Source: Candidatus Eiseniibacteriota bacterium (GTDB lineage: Bacteria; Eisenbacteria; RBG-16-71-46; CAIMUX01). From it: a stretch of 49,047 bases of DNA. The position numbers and the translations under genes are program-made. Shown piece after piece: positions 41,767 through 49,047 of the stretch. The stretch is taken from contig JAKQSZ010000050.1 in NCBI GenBank assembly GCA_029569475.1, positions 1 to 49,047 of the forward strand. Reading direction: 5' to 3'. The notes beneath the pieces were generated by a model that had not been told where the DNA came from, made no database searches, and saw only the letters and a list, made by a program, of their open reading frames with translations. The first letter of the stretch is position 1. Every line of letters begins with the position of its first letter.

Positions 41767-42639
41767 TCACAGCCCTGCCAGGCGGCGCGCCTGCAGAAAG
41801 ACCTCGTCGAACATCGACGCCGTGAGCCGGCCGGTCTGGGTGTTCTGCTGCGAGGGATGATAGGAGGCGAGCAACACCGGCCGGGATGGCCGCGGGCCGG
41901 CGGACCTGGCCGGCCGCAGTCCCGCGCGGGGCGTGAGCAGACTCTCGAGTTCCGTCAGCCCGCCGTGGCGGAACTGAGGCCGCGGCCGCGGCCGCGGGCA
42001 GCCGCGCGCCGCCAGCACATCCCAGAACCCGTCGAAGGCGATCCTGCCAAGGGCAACCACCACCCGCGTCGGCCGCAGGACCTCCATCTCCCGGCTCAGG
42101 TAGGGCAGGCAGCGAGCGATCTCCTCGGGGAGCGGCCGGTTCTCGGGGGGCGCGCAACGGACCACGCACGAGATGTAGACCCCTTGCAGCCGCAGGCCGT
42201 CGTCGCGGTGGCGGGAATGCGGCTGGTTGGCCAGACCGCAGCGATGGAGGCTGCTGAAGAGGAAGTCTCCCGAACGGTCTCCGGTGAAGATGCGGCCGGT
42301 GCGGTTGGCGCCGTGCGCCGCCGGGGCGAGGCCGATCACCAGGATCCGGGCGCGCGGGTCGCCGAAGCCGGGGATGGGGCGTCCCCAGTAGGTCTGGTCG
42401 CGGTAGGCCGCGCGCTTGATCTCTGCCATGCGGCGGCAGTGCGATCGCAATCGTGGACAGAGTTCGCAGGAGATCACGGCGGCCGCGATCCGGGCCAGCG
42501 CGGCGGCCGGAGGCCCGGCCGGGTCCGGCAGCGCCGCCCCGGCCGTCGCTGATTCCGTCCGGACCCTGGATGGATCCGGCCGCGCCGCCCCAGCCCTCGC
42601 TGAGCCCGGTCGCGGAGACCCTTTCGCGCCCTTCTTCAC
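41767..42639 (-). CDS. Type 5 (UDGb) uracil-DNA glycosylase
   Basis: A 290-aa base-excision enzyme removing uracil and some other deaminated bases. Iron-sulphur cysteines: CELCPRLRSHC and YISCVVRCAPPENRPLPEEI with a later Cys. Motif 1 is VIGLAPAAHGANRTGRIFTG, the UDGb form; the final motif LASYHPSQQNTQTGRLT contains the His-Pro-Ser loop. The first 50 residues are an extension rich in Ala/Pro/Arg, built from an imperfect DNA duplication (42521-42603). An Arg/Pro-rich insertion, LLTPRAGLRPARSAGPRPSR, lies before the last motif. Start GTG overlaps the rsmA stop (GTGA). Confidence 0.9.
   Translation of the reverse strand: MKKGAKGSPRPGSARAGAARPDPSRVRTESATAGAALPDPAGPPAAALARIAAAVISCELCPRLRSHCRRMAEIKRAAYRDQTYWGRPIPGFGDPRARILVIGLAPAAHGANRTGRIFTGDRSGDFLFSSLHRCGLANQPHSRHRDDGLRLQGVYISCVVRCAPPENRPLPEEIARCLPYLSREMEVLRPTRVVVALGRIAFDGFWDVLAARGCPRPRPRPQFRHGGLTELESLLTPRAGLRPARSAGPRPSRPVLLASYHPSQQNTQTGRLTASMFDEVFLQARRLAGL
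42521..42603. repeat. Imperfect duplication in the UDGb N-terminus
   Basis: Two about 32-bp copies, 42521-42552 and 42571-42603, both reading like GG(A)TCCGGC(A/C)GCGCCGCCCC...CGCTGA, with an offset of about 50 bp. They encode the repeated Arg-Pro-Asp-Pro/Leu-Pro-Asp-Pro segments of the glycosylase extension. Confidence 0.5.
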
Positions 42640-43529
42640 GGCAAACCGGCCTCCGCGGCCTTCCAGCGAGCGGCCAGGCTCGCGAAGCGGGCCAGGTCGA
42701 GGGTCTCCGCCCGGGCCGCCGGGTCGCAGCCGGCGGCCAGCAGCAGATCCCGAATGCTCTCCTTCGTCCGGTCCAGCCCGTGCGCGAGCGCGTTCTCGAG
42801 CGTCTTGCGCCGCTGCCCGAAAGCCGCGCGCAAGATCCGCTGGAGCGACGCGAAATCGCCGTCGAAGGGCGGGGGATCGGGAAAGGTCAGCTCCACCACG
42901 GAGGACTCCACCCCCGGCCTCGGCCAGAAGCTGGAACGTCCGACCCGCAGGAGCAGGCGCGCGCGGGCGTGCGCCGCGGTCCAGACCGAGATCGAGCTGT
43001 AGGCCTCATCGGCGGGGCCCGCCAGAATCCGGTCCGCGTACTCGCGCTGCAACATGAAGACCGCCCCGGCGGCGCGCCTCTCCCCGGCAGGACCGCGGGC
43101 GCGCGACTGCAGCAAGGCCTTGAGCAGCAAGGGCGTCGTGATCACGTAGGGTAGATTTCCAGTTACCCAGAACCCCGCCGGCGCCACCCCGCTTCCCGGG
43201 ATCTCCCCTGGCGTCCACTCCACCTGCAACGCATCGCCGATCGTGATCCGCAGACGGCCTGCGGCCACCTCCTCCCGGAACCGGTCTTCCAGCAAGGCGG
43301 CGAGCGCGGGGTCTTTCTCGATGGCGCGGACCGAACGGTCCCCCCTCAGCAACTCGGCCGTCAGGGCTCCGGCGCCCGGCCCGATCTCGCAGACCGGCGC
43401 ATCGTCCCAGGCCGCGCGCCGCACGATCTGCTGCGGCACGCGGGGATCCAGGAGGAAGTTCTGCCCCAGCGCGCGACGGGGCCGCACGCCGTGGGCGGTC
43501 AGCCACTCTCGTTCGCTCGAGGGGCTCAT
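42636..43529 (-). CDS. rsmA: 16S rRNA (adenine1518-N6/adenine1519-N6)-dimethyltransferase
   Basis: A 297-aa SAM-dependent enzyme (KsgA) that dimethylates two adjacent adenines in the 3' hairpin of 16S rRNA late in small-subunit assembly. Seen: RRALGQNFLLDPRVPQQIVR, CEIGPGAGALTAELL (SAM motif I), VRAIEKDPALAALLEDRF, GDALQVEW, FWVTGNLPYVITTPLLLKAL (catalytic NLPY), MLQREYADRILAGP and the C-terminal helical domain FGQRRKTLENAL. ATGA overlaps tatD upstream, GTGA overlaps the glycosylase downstream. Confidence 0.95.
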   Translation of the reverse strand: MSPSSEREWLTAHGVRPRRALGQNFLLDPRVPQQIVRRAAWDDAPVCEIGPGAGALTAELLRGDRSVRAIEKDPALAALLEDRFREEVAAGRLRITIGDALQVEWTPGEIPGSGVAPAGFWVTGNLPYVITTPLLLKALLQSRARGPAGERRAAGAVFMLQREYADRILAGPADEAYSSISVWTAAHARARLLLRVGRSSFWPRPGVESSVVELTFPDPPPFDGDFASLQRILRAAFGQRRKTLENALAHGLDRTKESIRDLLLAAGCDPAARAETLDLARFASLAARWKAAEAGLP

Positions 43530-44317
43530 TGCAGGCGGAACAGCTCAGCCGCCGCCGTGTCGGTGACCCGTTCGATCTCCGGCGGGTCCGCGCCCAGGTA
43601 CGAGGCCAACGCGGCCGCGATGGCGGGGATGTTGGCCGGCTCGTTGCGGTCCCGGCGCCGCGGATGCGGCGTGAGGTAAGGGCAATCGGTTTCCAGAACG
43701 AAGACCTGCGGACCGTGGGCCGCCGCGATCGCCTGGAGAAGCGGGGCGCTGCGCTTGGGGCTGTAGGTCACGGCGCCGCCGATGCCGAGAAGGAATCCGG
43801 CGCCGATGGCCCGGTGGGCGATCTCCAGATCGCCGGAGAAGCAGTGGAAGACCCCGCGGACCTTCCCGCGTCCGTGCTGGTCCAGAATCCGGAAGATGTC
43901 CTCGTGCGCCGAGGGTCCCTCCGCGCGCTCCCGCGCATGGATCACGAGCGGCAGCCCTGACTCGCGGGCCAGCGCGACATGCCGGGCGAAGAACTCCCGC
44001 TGCCGGTCATGGGGAGCATAGTCGCGGTAGTAGTCGAGTCCGGTCTCCCCCACCGCCCGCACTTTGGGATGGGCGAGTTCCCGGGCCAGTCCCTCCAGGT
44101 CGGCGATCTGCGCGCCGGTGACGTCGTGCGGATGGATGCCGCAGGTGAGGAAGACGCGCGGGTCGGACTCGGCGAGCGCCCGCGCCCGGCCGAAACCGCC
44201 GGCATCGATGTTGACCTCCAGGATCCGGCCGACACCGGCCGCGAAGGCCCGCTCCAAAACCTCCGAACGATCCCGGTCAAAGGCGCGGGCGTGGACGTGG
44301 GCGTGGGTATCGATCAT
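43526..44317 (-). CDS. tatD: TatD-family metal-dependent deoxyribonuclease
   Basis: A 263-aa TIM-barrel hydrolase with 3'-5' nuclease activity, linked to DNA and rRNA quality control. Metal residues: MIDTHAHVHARAF (HxH), VRAVGETGLDYYRDYAP (Glu), LPLVIHARERAEG (His), GVFHCFSGDLEIAHRAI (His) and VLETDCPYLTPHPRRRDRNE (Asp). The length is that of the family. A usual neighbour of rsmA and PSP1. The start ATG 44317 is 6 nt after the PSP1 stop. Confidence 0.94.
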   Translation of the reverse strand: MIDTHAHVHARAFDRDRSEVLERAFAAGVGRILEVNIDAGGFGRARALAESDPRVFLTCGIHPHDVTGAQIADLEGLARELAHPKVRAVGETGLDYYRDYAPHDRQREFFARHVALARESGLPLVIHARERAEGPSAHEDIFRILDQHGRGKVRGVFHCFSGDLEIAHRAIGAGFLLGIGGAVTYSPKRSAPLLQAIAAAHGPQVFVLETDCPYLTPHPRRRDRNEPANIPAIAAALASYLGADPPEIERVTDTAAAELFRLQ

Positions 44318-44323
44318 GATCGA

Positions 44324-45130
44324 TCAGCTTCCGTCCTCAACCTGCCTGCTTGCCGCGGCTTCCATCGAGTGACGGCAATCCTCCGCGGGAGCGTCGCTGG
44401 GCGGGGACGCCTCCCCGGAGTCGCCCTCGAATCCCAGGCAGCAGATCAGCCGCCCGCAATGCCCCGAGAGACGGGTCGGGCACTGCAGGCGGTTCTGGTC
44501 CCGAGCCATGGACAGGGTGACGCGTTCCGTGTCGATCAGGAAAGAGCAGCAGCAGGCGATCCGTCCGCAGAGCCCCAGGCCGCCCAGGCGCCGCGCCGCC
44601 TCGCGCGCGCTGATTTGACGCAGCTCGATCCGGGTTCGGAAGATGGCGGCAAGGTCGCAAACGAACGCGCGGAAGTCGACCCGCTGGTCCGCGGTGAAGT
44701 AGAAGGTGACGCGATTGCCGTCGGCCTGGAATTCGGCATCGACCATGTGCATGGGCAGGTTGAAGTCTCTCAGCCGTCCGGCCGCCACGGCCAGGCTCTC
44801 CGGCTCGCTCTCGCGCAGCAGTTCCAGCCTATCCCGTTCCGCCTCGGTCGCCGTGCGCAGGATCCGCCGGCTCCCCTGGCGGTTGCGCTTCGAACCGCAT
44901 GCGCCCAGCCGCCACACCTCGCCGATGTCCGTCCCCCGCTCGACCTCCACGACCACGCGGTCCCCGGGGCGGACCGTGACCTCGTTGCGCTGGAAGACCT
45001 CGATGCGCCGTCCCTTGAAGATCACCGATACCACATCGAGCGCCCCCGCGACGGCATCCGGCGAGGCCACCGGGCCGACACCCGCGTCCCGCGCCAGGTC
45101 TCCGTTCACGCCCAAAGGGGGTTCCTTCAC
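44324..45130 (-). CDS. PSP1 C-terminal domain protein (YaaT-like)
   Basis: A 268-aa protein of the PSP1/YaaT family. Family stretches: VVSVIFKGRRIEVFQRNEVT, GDRVVVEVERGTDIGEV, ADGNRVTFYFTADQRVDFRA, VCDLAAIFRTRIELRQISAR and the cysteine cluster LGLCGRIACCCSFL...CPTRLSGHCGRLICCLGFE. B. subtilis YaaT works with YlbF and YmcA in an iron-sulphur linked complex that assists RNase Y in mRNA maturation; whether that holds here is unknown. Start GTG 45130: GTGA overlaps the holB stop. Gene order holB-PSP1-tatD-rsmA is widespread. Confidence 0.9.
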   Translation of the reverse strand: MKEPPLGVNGDLARDAGVGPVASPDAVAGALDVVSVIFKGRRIEVFQRNEVTVRPGDRVVVEVERGTDIGEVWRLGACGSKRNRQGSRRILRTATEAERDRLELLRESEPESLAVAAGRLRDFNLPMHMVDAEFQADGNRVTFYFTADQRVDFRAFVCDLAAIFRTRIELRQISAREAARRLGGLGLCGRIACCCSFLIDTERVTLSMARDQNRLQCPTRLSGHCGRLICCLGFEGDSGEASPPSDAPAEDCRHSMEAAASRQVEDGS

Positions 45131-46347
45131 AAGGCCCAACCGATCTCGCCCGGAAGGGCGCCGATGCGGGACAGGGCCGCGCTGGCGGCGAGCCCGGGGT
45201 TCACGTTCTGTTGGAGAGCCCGCAGCATCTCCTCGACAATGCGCACCCGGCGGCCGATTTCGGGGGCGCCCAGCAGTGCGCCCTGCCGCGCCGCCTCCCC
45301 GGCCAGGTCGGCATGGTTGAGCCGATCGGCGGGAAGCCCGCAGGAGGCGCGCAGAAGATCCTCGTACCAGAGAAGGAGCAGCTGCGCGATTGCCACAAGG
45401 CTGTCCAGAGAACCCGAGCGCTCCAAGGCCTGCACCCGGCGCTCCACCTCCCCCGGCTTGAGCCCCTCGGTGGCGCAACCGAAGGTATCGGCCATGGCGC
45501 GGCGCAGCCCCAGCAGTCCGGCGCCGCGCAGCGCCAGGGCGCGTCCCAGCGCGCCGCCGGAGAGCGCCGCCAGGAGACGCGCGGAAGCGGGCGCTTCCCC
45601 AGCCTCCTCCAGCACCGCGATGATCTCCTCACGGGGAAGCAGGCGCAGCGCGAGGCGCTGGCAGCGCGAAAGGATGGTGGGAAGAAGCTGGGCCGCATCC
45701 TCGGCGGTGAGAAACAGCACGGTTTGCGGCGGCGGCTCCTCGATCAGCTTCAAGGCGGCCTGGGCGGCCTGCTCCGTCATGCGCTCCGCGCCGGAGATGA
45801 TGGCCACGCGGCGCGAGGCCTCGATGCGGGCCTTGGCGGCCTCTTCCTTCAGCCGCCGGACCCGGTCAATGCCGATGCTGGATCGCGGCGTGCGCTCGAG
45901 GATGCCGAGGGGATCGGCCGCATACGAAGCCAGGGCGCGCGCCGCATCGTCCTCCGCGTCGTCCTTGATCAACGGAACCAGGATGTGCAGATCCGGGTGC
46001 ACGAGGCGTTGGACGCGCTCACAGGCCGGACAACAACCGCACCCGGCACCGCCGGCGGTCAGGGCCGCGTCATCCTCACAGAGGAGCTGTTGCGCCAGGG
46101 CCAGCGCGGTGCGCAGCTTGCCGGCGCCGCTCGGGCCGAGCAAGAGGTAGGAGTGCCCGAGACGATCTTCGCGGAGCGCCCGGTCCACTTGTTCGAAGAG
46201 CTTCTGCTGGCCACGCACCCAGCCGCGGATGGGACCGCCCCGCGGCGGCGCGCCCTCACCTTCAGACTGGCGCGCCGGCGCCGGAATCTCGCGAACAGGC
46301 CTTGGCACGGTCGGCAGTGCCCTCCCCTTGTTGCCGTTCAACGCCAT
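45127..46347 (-). CDS. holB: DNA polymerase III delta-prime subunit
   Basis: A 406-aa AAA+ clamp-loader subunit. P-loop YLLLGPSGAGKLRTAL (residues 67-82), zinc ribbon GAGCGCCPACERVQ, VRRLKEEAAKARIEASRRVA, a sensor stretch GAERMTEQAAQAALKLIEEP and LPTILSRCQRLALRL with the SRC motif of clamp-loader subunits. The first 40 residues are an unconserved extension; the RFC-box-like start is WVRGQQKLFEQVDRAL. GGAG is 13 nt before the ATG, a little far. It is first in an operon with PSP1, tatD, rsmA and UDGb. Confidence 0.92.
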   Translation of the reverse strand: MALNGNKGRALPTVPRPVREIPAPARQSEGEGAPPRGGPIRGWVRGQQKLFEQVDRALREDRLGHSYLLLGPSGAGKLRTALALAQQLLCEDDAALTAGGAGCGCCPACERVQRLVHPDLHILVPLIKDDAEDDAARALASYAADPLGILERTPRSSIGIDRVRRLKEEAAKARIEASRRVAIISGAERMTEQAAQAALKLIEEPPPQTVLFLTAEDAAQLLPTILSRCQRLALRLLPREEIIAVLEEAGEAPASARLLAALSGGALGRALALRGAGLLGLRRAMADTFGCATEGLKPGEVERRVQALERSGSLDSLVAIAQLLLLWYEDLLRASCGLPADRLNHADLAGEAARQGALLGAPEIGRRVRIVEEMLRALQQNVNPGLAASAALSRIGALPGEIGWAL

Positions 46348-46471
46348 CCATCACCGCTTCTCCCGCGGCGGCCGGGCGTCCGATCACCGGGCGTTCGTCC
46401 GGGCATGGATGACCCGAACCATCATCGGCCTGTTGCGATTCTGCGGCACGGCCGCGATCGCTGACAATGTC

Positions 46472-47698
46472 TCACTGCAGCCATTCCCTGGGATTGAGGG
46501 CTTTCGCGCCCTCGCGCACCTCGAAGTGAAGGCAGGATCCCTTGATCGAATCCGTGTCTCCCACCCGTCCGATCTCCTGGCCCGCGGCCACGGACTCCTG
46601 GGCCCGGACCGAGAGGGCCGAGGCGTGCGCGTACATGGTGTAGTAACCGCCGCCGTGATCGAGGATGACGGTGCGGCCGTAACCCGGAAGCCAGTCGACA
46701 AACTCCACGACCCCGGCGGCCACGGCCTTGATCGGCGTCCCTTCGGGGGCCGAGATGTCGATTCCGTTGGAGCGGACCTGGGTTCCGTACTTGGGGTTGA
46801 CCTCCAAGCCGAACTCCCCGACGATCTCCCCCCGGGCCGGCCAGGGAAGGGACTTGCGCCGGAATCCGGGGCCGGCGGGTTTCTGGCCCTGCTCCCGCTG
46901 CCGGGCCCGCTCCCGCTCGAGCCGCTCGATCATGCGGCGGATCGCCGCCTGCGAGGCCTCCAGGTCCTTGACCCGGCGTTCGCGCTCCGCTCGCTCGTCG
47001 CGCACGTCCTCGATCCGGCTCTGCGCCTTCTGGCCCTCGCGGCGCAGGCGTTCCTCCTCGCGCCGCTTCTCCGCCTGCAGCCGTTCCACCCCGAGGCGCC
47101 GCTGCTCGATGGCGTAGGCCGCCTCGGCGATCCGCTGCCGCTCGTCGGCCAGCGCCGCCAGCTCGATCCGTTCGCGGTAGATCAGGCGCGCCATCATCTG
47201 GGACCGCGCGAAGAGCTCGCCGAAGGTGCGCGAGGAGAAGAGGAGTTCCGGCCCTTGCACGTGGCGCACCTTGTAGTACCGGACGAGGCCGCGTTTCAGC
47301 CGCGCGGCGGTCTCGCGCGCCGCGGCCTCCTTGTCCAGCAGATCGGCCTGGTGATCGGCCAGCCCCGTGCGGAGGGTGGAATCCTGAAGCTGCAGCTCCC
47401 TGAGGTACCGCCGGGTCAGGTCCTGATCCTTGCGCAACCTGTCCTTCAGGGTGGCCAGGCTGCGCTCCTGCTTGCGCAGCCCCTCGATCTCCTTGCGATT
47501 GGCCTCGATCTCCGACTTCAGCGCCCGAAGTTCGCGCTGCTTTTCGCTGACCTCGTCCTGGGCCGCCGCCACCCCGCCGAAGAACCATCCGGCCACCAGG
47601 ACGGCCCACGCGATCGCGCGCCATCGCCCCGCGCCGCCGGCTCGCCCCGTTCGGGGCCGGCGGGTTCGGGGAAGACGCTCAGCGCACGACTTCGTCAC
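46472..47698 (-). CDS. EnvC-like murein hydrolase activator (degenerate LytM/M23 domain)
   Basis: A 408-aa protein: signal AIAWAVLVAGWFFGGVAAAQ, then two coiled-coil stretches (VSEKQRELRALKSEIEANRK and on, up to about 280), then a C-terminal M23/LytM domain (EIVGEFGLEVNPKYGTQVRS onward, 290-408). The order matches EnvC, the FtsX partner that activates amidases at the division site. The first zinc ligand of active LytM (HxxxD) is Ser in RSNGIDISAPEG, while YTMYAHASALS and CLHFEVREG keep their His. That pattern suggests a non-catalytic activator. GTG 47698 overlaps the ftsX end by 20 nt, with GGAG 7 nt upstream. Confidence 0.87.
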   Translation of the reverse strand: MTKSCAERLPRTRRPRTGRAGGAGRWRAIAWAVLVAGWFFGGVAAAQDEVSEKQRELRALKSEIEANRKEIEGLRKQERSLATLKDRLRKDQDLTRRYLRELQLQDSTLRTGLADHQADLLDKEAAARETAARLKRGLVRYYKVRHVQGPELLFSSRTFGELFARSQMMARLIYRERIELAALADERQRIAEAAYAIEQRRLGVERLQAEKRREEERLRREGQKAQSRIEDVRDERAERERRVKDLEASQAAIRRMIERLERERARQREQGQKPAGPGFRRKSLPWPARGEIVGEFGLEVNPKYGTQVRSNGIDISAPEGTPIKAVAAGVVEFVDWLPGYGRTVILDHGGGYYTMYAHASALSVRAQESVAAGQEIGRVGDTDSIKGSCLHFEVREGAKALNPREWLQ

Positions 47699-48572
47699 GG
47701 CGGGTCTCCAGCCCCCGGAGCGCCGGTTGAATCGACACCAGCGAGGCCAGCGTCCCCAGCAGGACCGCCCCGGCCAGGAAGAGCGCCTGCCATCCGGCCG
47801 GGACAAAGCGCGCCCCCGGCAGGAACGCATCGAAGAGAGCGCGCGCGGCGGCCAGGATGAGAAGGGCCGCGGCCGCGGCGATCAAGGTCTTCATTCCTCC
47901 CAGCAGCAGGTAGGGGGAACGGATGAAATGATCCGTGGCGCCCACCACCTTCAGGATCCGCACGGTCTCCCGGCGTCCCAGGAAGACCAGGCGGAGGGTG
48001 TTGAGCAGAACGAGAAAGCAGGCGACCGCGGCCAGGATGCCGACAGCGAGGTTGGCGCTGTAGAGGGTTTTCAGGTTGCGATCGAGGAGCGCCACCCACT
48101 CGCCGCCGTAGACCACATCCTCGATGTCCGGATACCCGCGAATCTCGCGGGCCAGCCGCTCCAGCGTCCCCGGGCTCGTGGCGGCTTCGGACGTGAGGGT
48201 CACGATCAACGTCTGCGGAAGCGGATTCTCGCCCAGGGTCACCGCCACCGGAAAGCCCCCCAGGTCGGCTTCGATCTCCGCCAGCGCGGCCTCGCGGTCT
48301 CCCAGCACGACCTCGCCCACCTCGCCGAAGCCGGCCAGAAGCCGCTGCAGTTCCAATGCCCTCGCCTCGCCCGCGCCGTCCTGCAGGAAGATCGTCATGC
48401 CCTTGCGCGACTGCAGGTGTTCGGCCAGGAGCTGCACGTTGTGCGTCACCAGCAGCACGAGCGCCAGAAGGAAGAGGACGGCCGTCAGCGCCACCAACGA
48501 CGAGATCGTGGTGCCGCGCCCGCGCACCAGATACTCCCAGGCTTCACCCAGGAAGAATCGGAACTGGTCCAT
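47679..48572 (-). CDS. ftsX: Cell division protein FtsX
   Basis: A 297-aa inner-membrane protein that couples the FtsE ATPase to a periplasmic activator of cell-wall hydrolases. Four membrane helices are visible: SSLVALTAVLFLLALVLLVT near 25-44, NLAVGILAAVACFLVLLNTL, KTLIAAAAALLILAAARALF and FLAGAVLLGTLASLVSIQPA. The periplasmic loop between the first two holds GMTIFLQDGAGEARALELQR and GYPDIEDVVYGGEWVALLDR. RLVFLGRRETVRILKVVGAT lies between helices. Start ATG 48572 has GGAGG upstream. Between ftsE and ftsX there are 135 nt, which is unusual. Confidence 0.92.
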   Translation of the reverse strand: MDQFRFFLGEAWEYLVRGRGTTISSLVALTAVLFLLALVLLVTHNVQLLAEHLQSRKGMTIFLQDGAGEARALELQRLLAGFGEVGEVVLGDREAALAEIEADLGGFPVAVTLGENPLPQTLIVTLTSEAATSPGTLERLAREIRGYPDIEDVVYGGEWVALLDRNLKTLYSANLAVGILAAVACFLVLLNTLRLVFLGRRETVRILKVVGATDHFIRSPYLLLGGMKTLIAAAAALLILAAARALFDAFLPGARFVPAGWQALFLAGAVLLGTLASLVSIQPALRGLETRRDEVVR

Positions 48573-48707
48573 GTTCCCTCCGGCCTCTCCCGCTGTTCCG
48601 GTGACCCGGTCCCGTGACGCCGGATCGGAAATCGATCCCGCAACGACGATCGCCGGCGAACGGAGGCATCACAACCCAAGCGCGGCGAATCGTCAAGCGG
48701 CGCCGCG

Positions 48708-49047
48708 TCAACGCTCCGGAAGGATGCTCATGGCCGGGCGGGTCCGGATCTCCTGGTCGCGGCGGACCATGCCGCCTTCCAGCAGGATGATGCGGTCGCC
48801 GAACCGCTCGGCCAGATCCTGGTCGTGCGTCGCCACCACGACCGTCGCGCCGGCCAGGTTGACCCGGCGCAGCAGCGCCATGATCTCGGCGCCCATGCCC
48901 GGATCGAGATTCCCGGTCGGCTCATCGGCCAGCAGGATGGAAGGCTGGTGCACGAGGGCGCGAGCGATGGCCGTCCGTTGCTGCTCTCCCCCCGAGAGGT
49001 TCTCCGGGAACTCGTGACGCTTCGGATAGAGGCCGACCGTGGAAAGG
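48708..49047 (-). CDS. ftsE: Cell division ATP-binding protein FtsE (5' part missing)
   Basis: The C-terminal 112 residues of an ABC ATPase. Visible: signature LSGGEQQRTAIARALV, Walker B SILLADEPTGNLDP, and the H-loop VVVATHDQDLAERFGDRIIL. The Walker A part is beyond the window edge. Directly upstream of ftsX, with the FtsE-type 'DEPTGNLDP' and no sign of other ABC types, so it pairs with FtsX. It ends RPAMSILPER. Confidence 0.92.
   Translation of the reverse strand, partial: LSTVGLYPKRHEFPENLSGGEQQRTAIARALVHQPSILLADEPTGNLDPGMGAEIMALLRRVNLAGATVVVATHDQDLAERFGDRIILLEGGMVRRDQEIRTRPAMSILPER

Overview
The window is a GC-rich, densely packed piece of a bacterial chromosome. I support 38 protein-coding genes; the first and last are cut by the window edges. 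I see no rRNA, tRNA, CRISPR array, transposase or phage gene. The bacterium is diderm: there are several beta-barrel outer-membrane proteins, Lol-type lipoproteins, SecDF, and an FtsEX/LytM division module. A PorV-like barrel next to a secreted protein with a FlgD-like C-terminus, a DUF4159/DUF4175 cluster and the 'asparagine synthetase B-like' secreted family are typical of the FCB superphylum and related high-GC candidate phyla (Eisenbacteria or Gemmatimonadota type). That placement is inference from gene content.

Layout. 1-1.4 kb: tail of a type I phosphodiesterase/alkaline-phosphatase-superfamily enzyme (+). 1.5-4.7 kb: minus-strand operon etfB-etfA-acyl-CoA thioesterase-sugar phosphate isomerase/epimerase, closed by an intrinsic terminator. 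5.0-5.9 kb: lipoprotein. 6.1-7.7 kb: alanine racemase converging on a stand-alone MetRS-type tRNA-binding domain. 7.8-12.8 kb: a plus-strand promoter driving a secreted protein and a PorV-like barrel, then speA with its own promoter and a strong terminator. 12.8-13.65 kb: the longest gene-free stretch. 13.6-15.7 kb: a lipoprotein and a FadL-like barrel with a near-consensus promoter. 16.1-19.1 kb: a coupled HEAT-repeat/HD-GYP gene pair. 19.3-22.9 kb: a zinc-ribbon protein, HAD phosphatase, NAD(P)H-hydrate repair enzyme and class II aldolase.

23.1-30.8 kb: minus-strand operon of DUF4159 protein, 1176-aa DUF4175-like membrane/coiled-coil protein, TPR protein and a secreted asparagine synthetase B-like protein. 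31.1-33.8 kb: secD-secF. 33.9-37.4 kb: a 667-aa beta-barrel protein and two paralogous lipoproteins behind an excellent sigma70-type promoter. 37.8-41.7 kb (+): a Wzx/MATE-like flippase and a family B DNA polymerase. 41.8-46.3 kb (-): holB-PSP1-tatD-rsmA-uracil-DNA glycosylase, tightly overlapping. 46.5-49.0 kb (-): ftsE-ftsX and an EnvC-like degenerate LytM protein.

Operons are very compact. Eight gene junctions are 4-nt stop/start overlaps (ATGA, GTGA or TTGA) and one is TGATG, so translational coupling is a general habit. Start codons GTG and TTG with good Shine-Dalgarno sequences are common. The promoters I can see follow the TTGAC(A/G)-N16/17-TAxxxT pattern of a housekeeping sigma factor. 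The least explained parts, and the best candidates for new biology, are the DUF4159-DUF4175-TPR-AsnB-like operon, the 33.9-37.4 kb outer-membrane trio, the HEAT/HD-GYP pair and the gene-free block at 12.8-13.65 kb.
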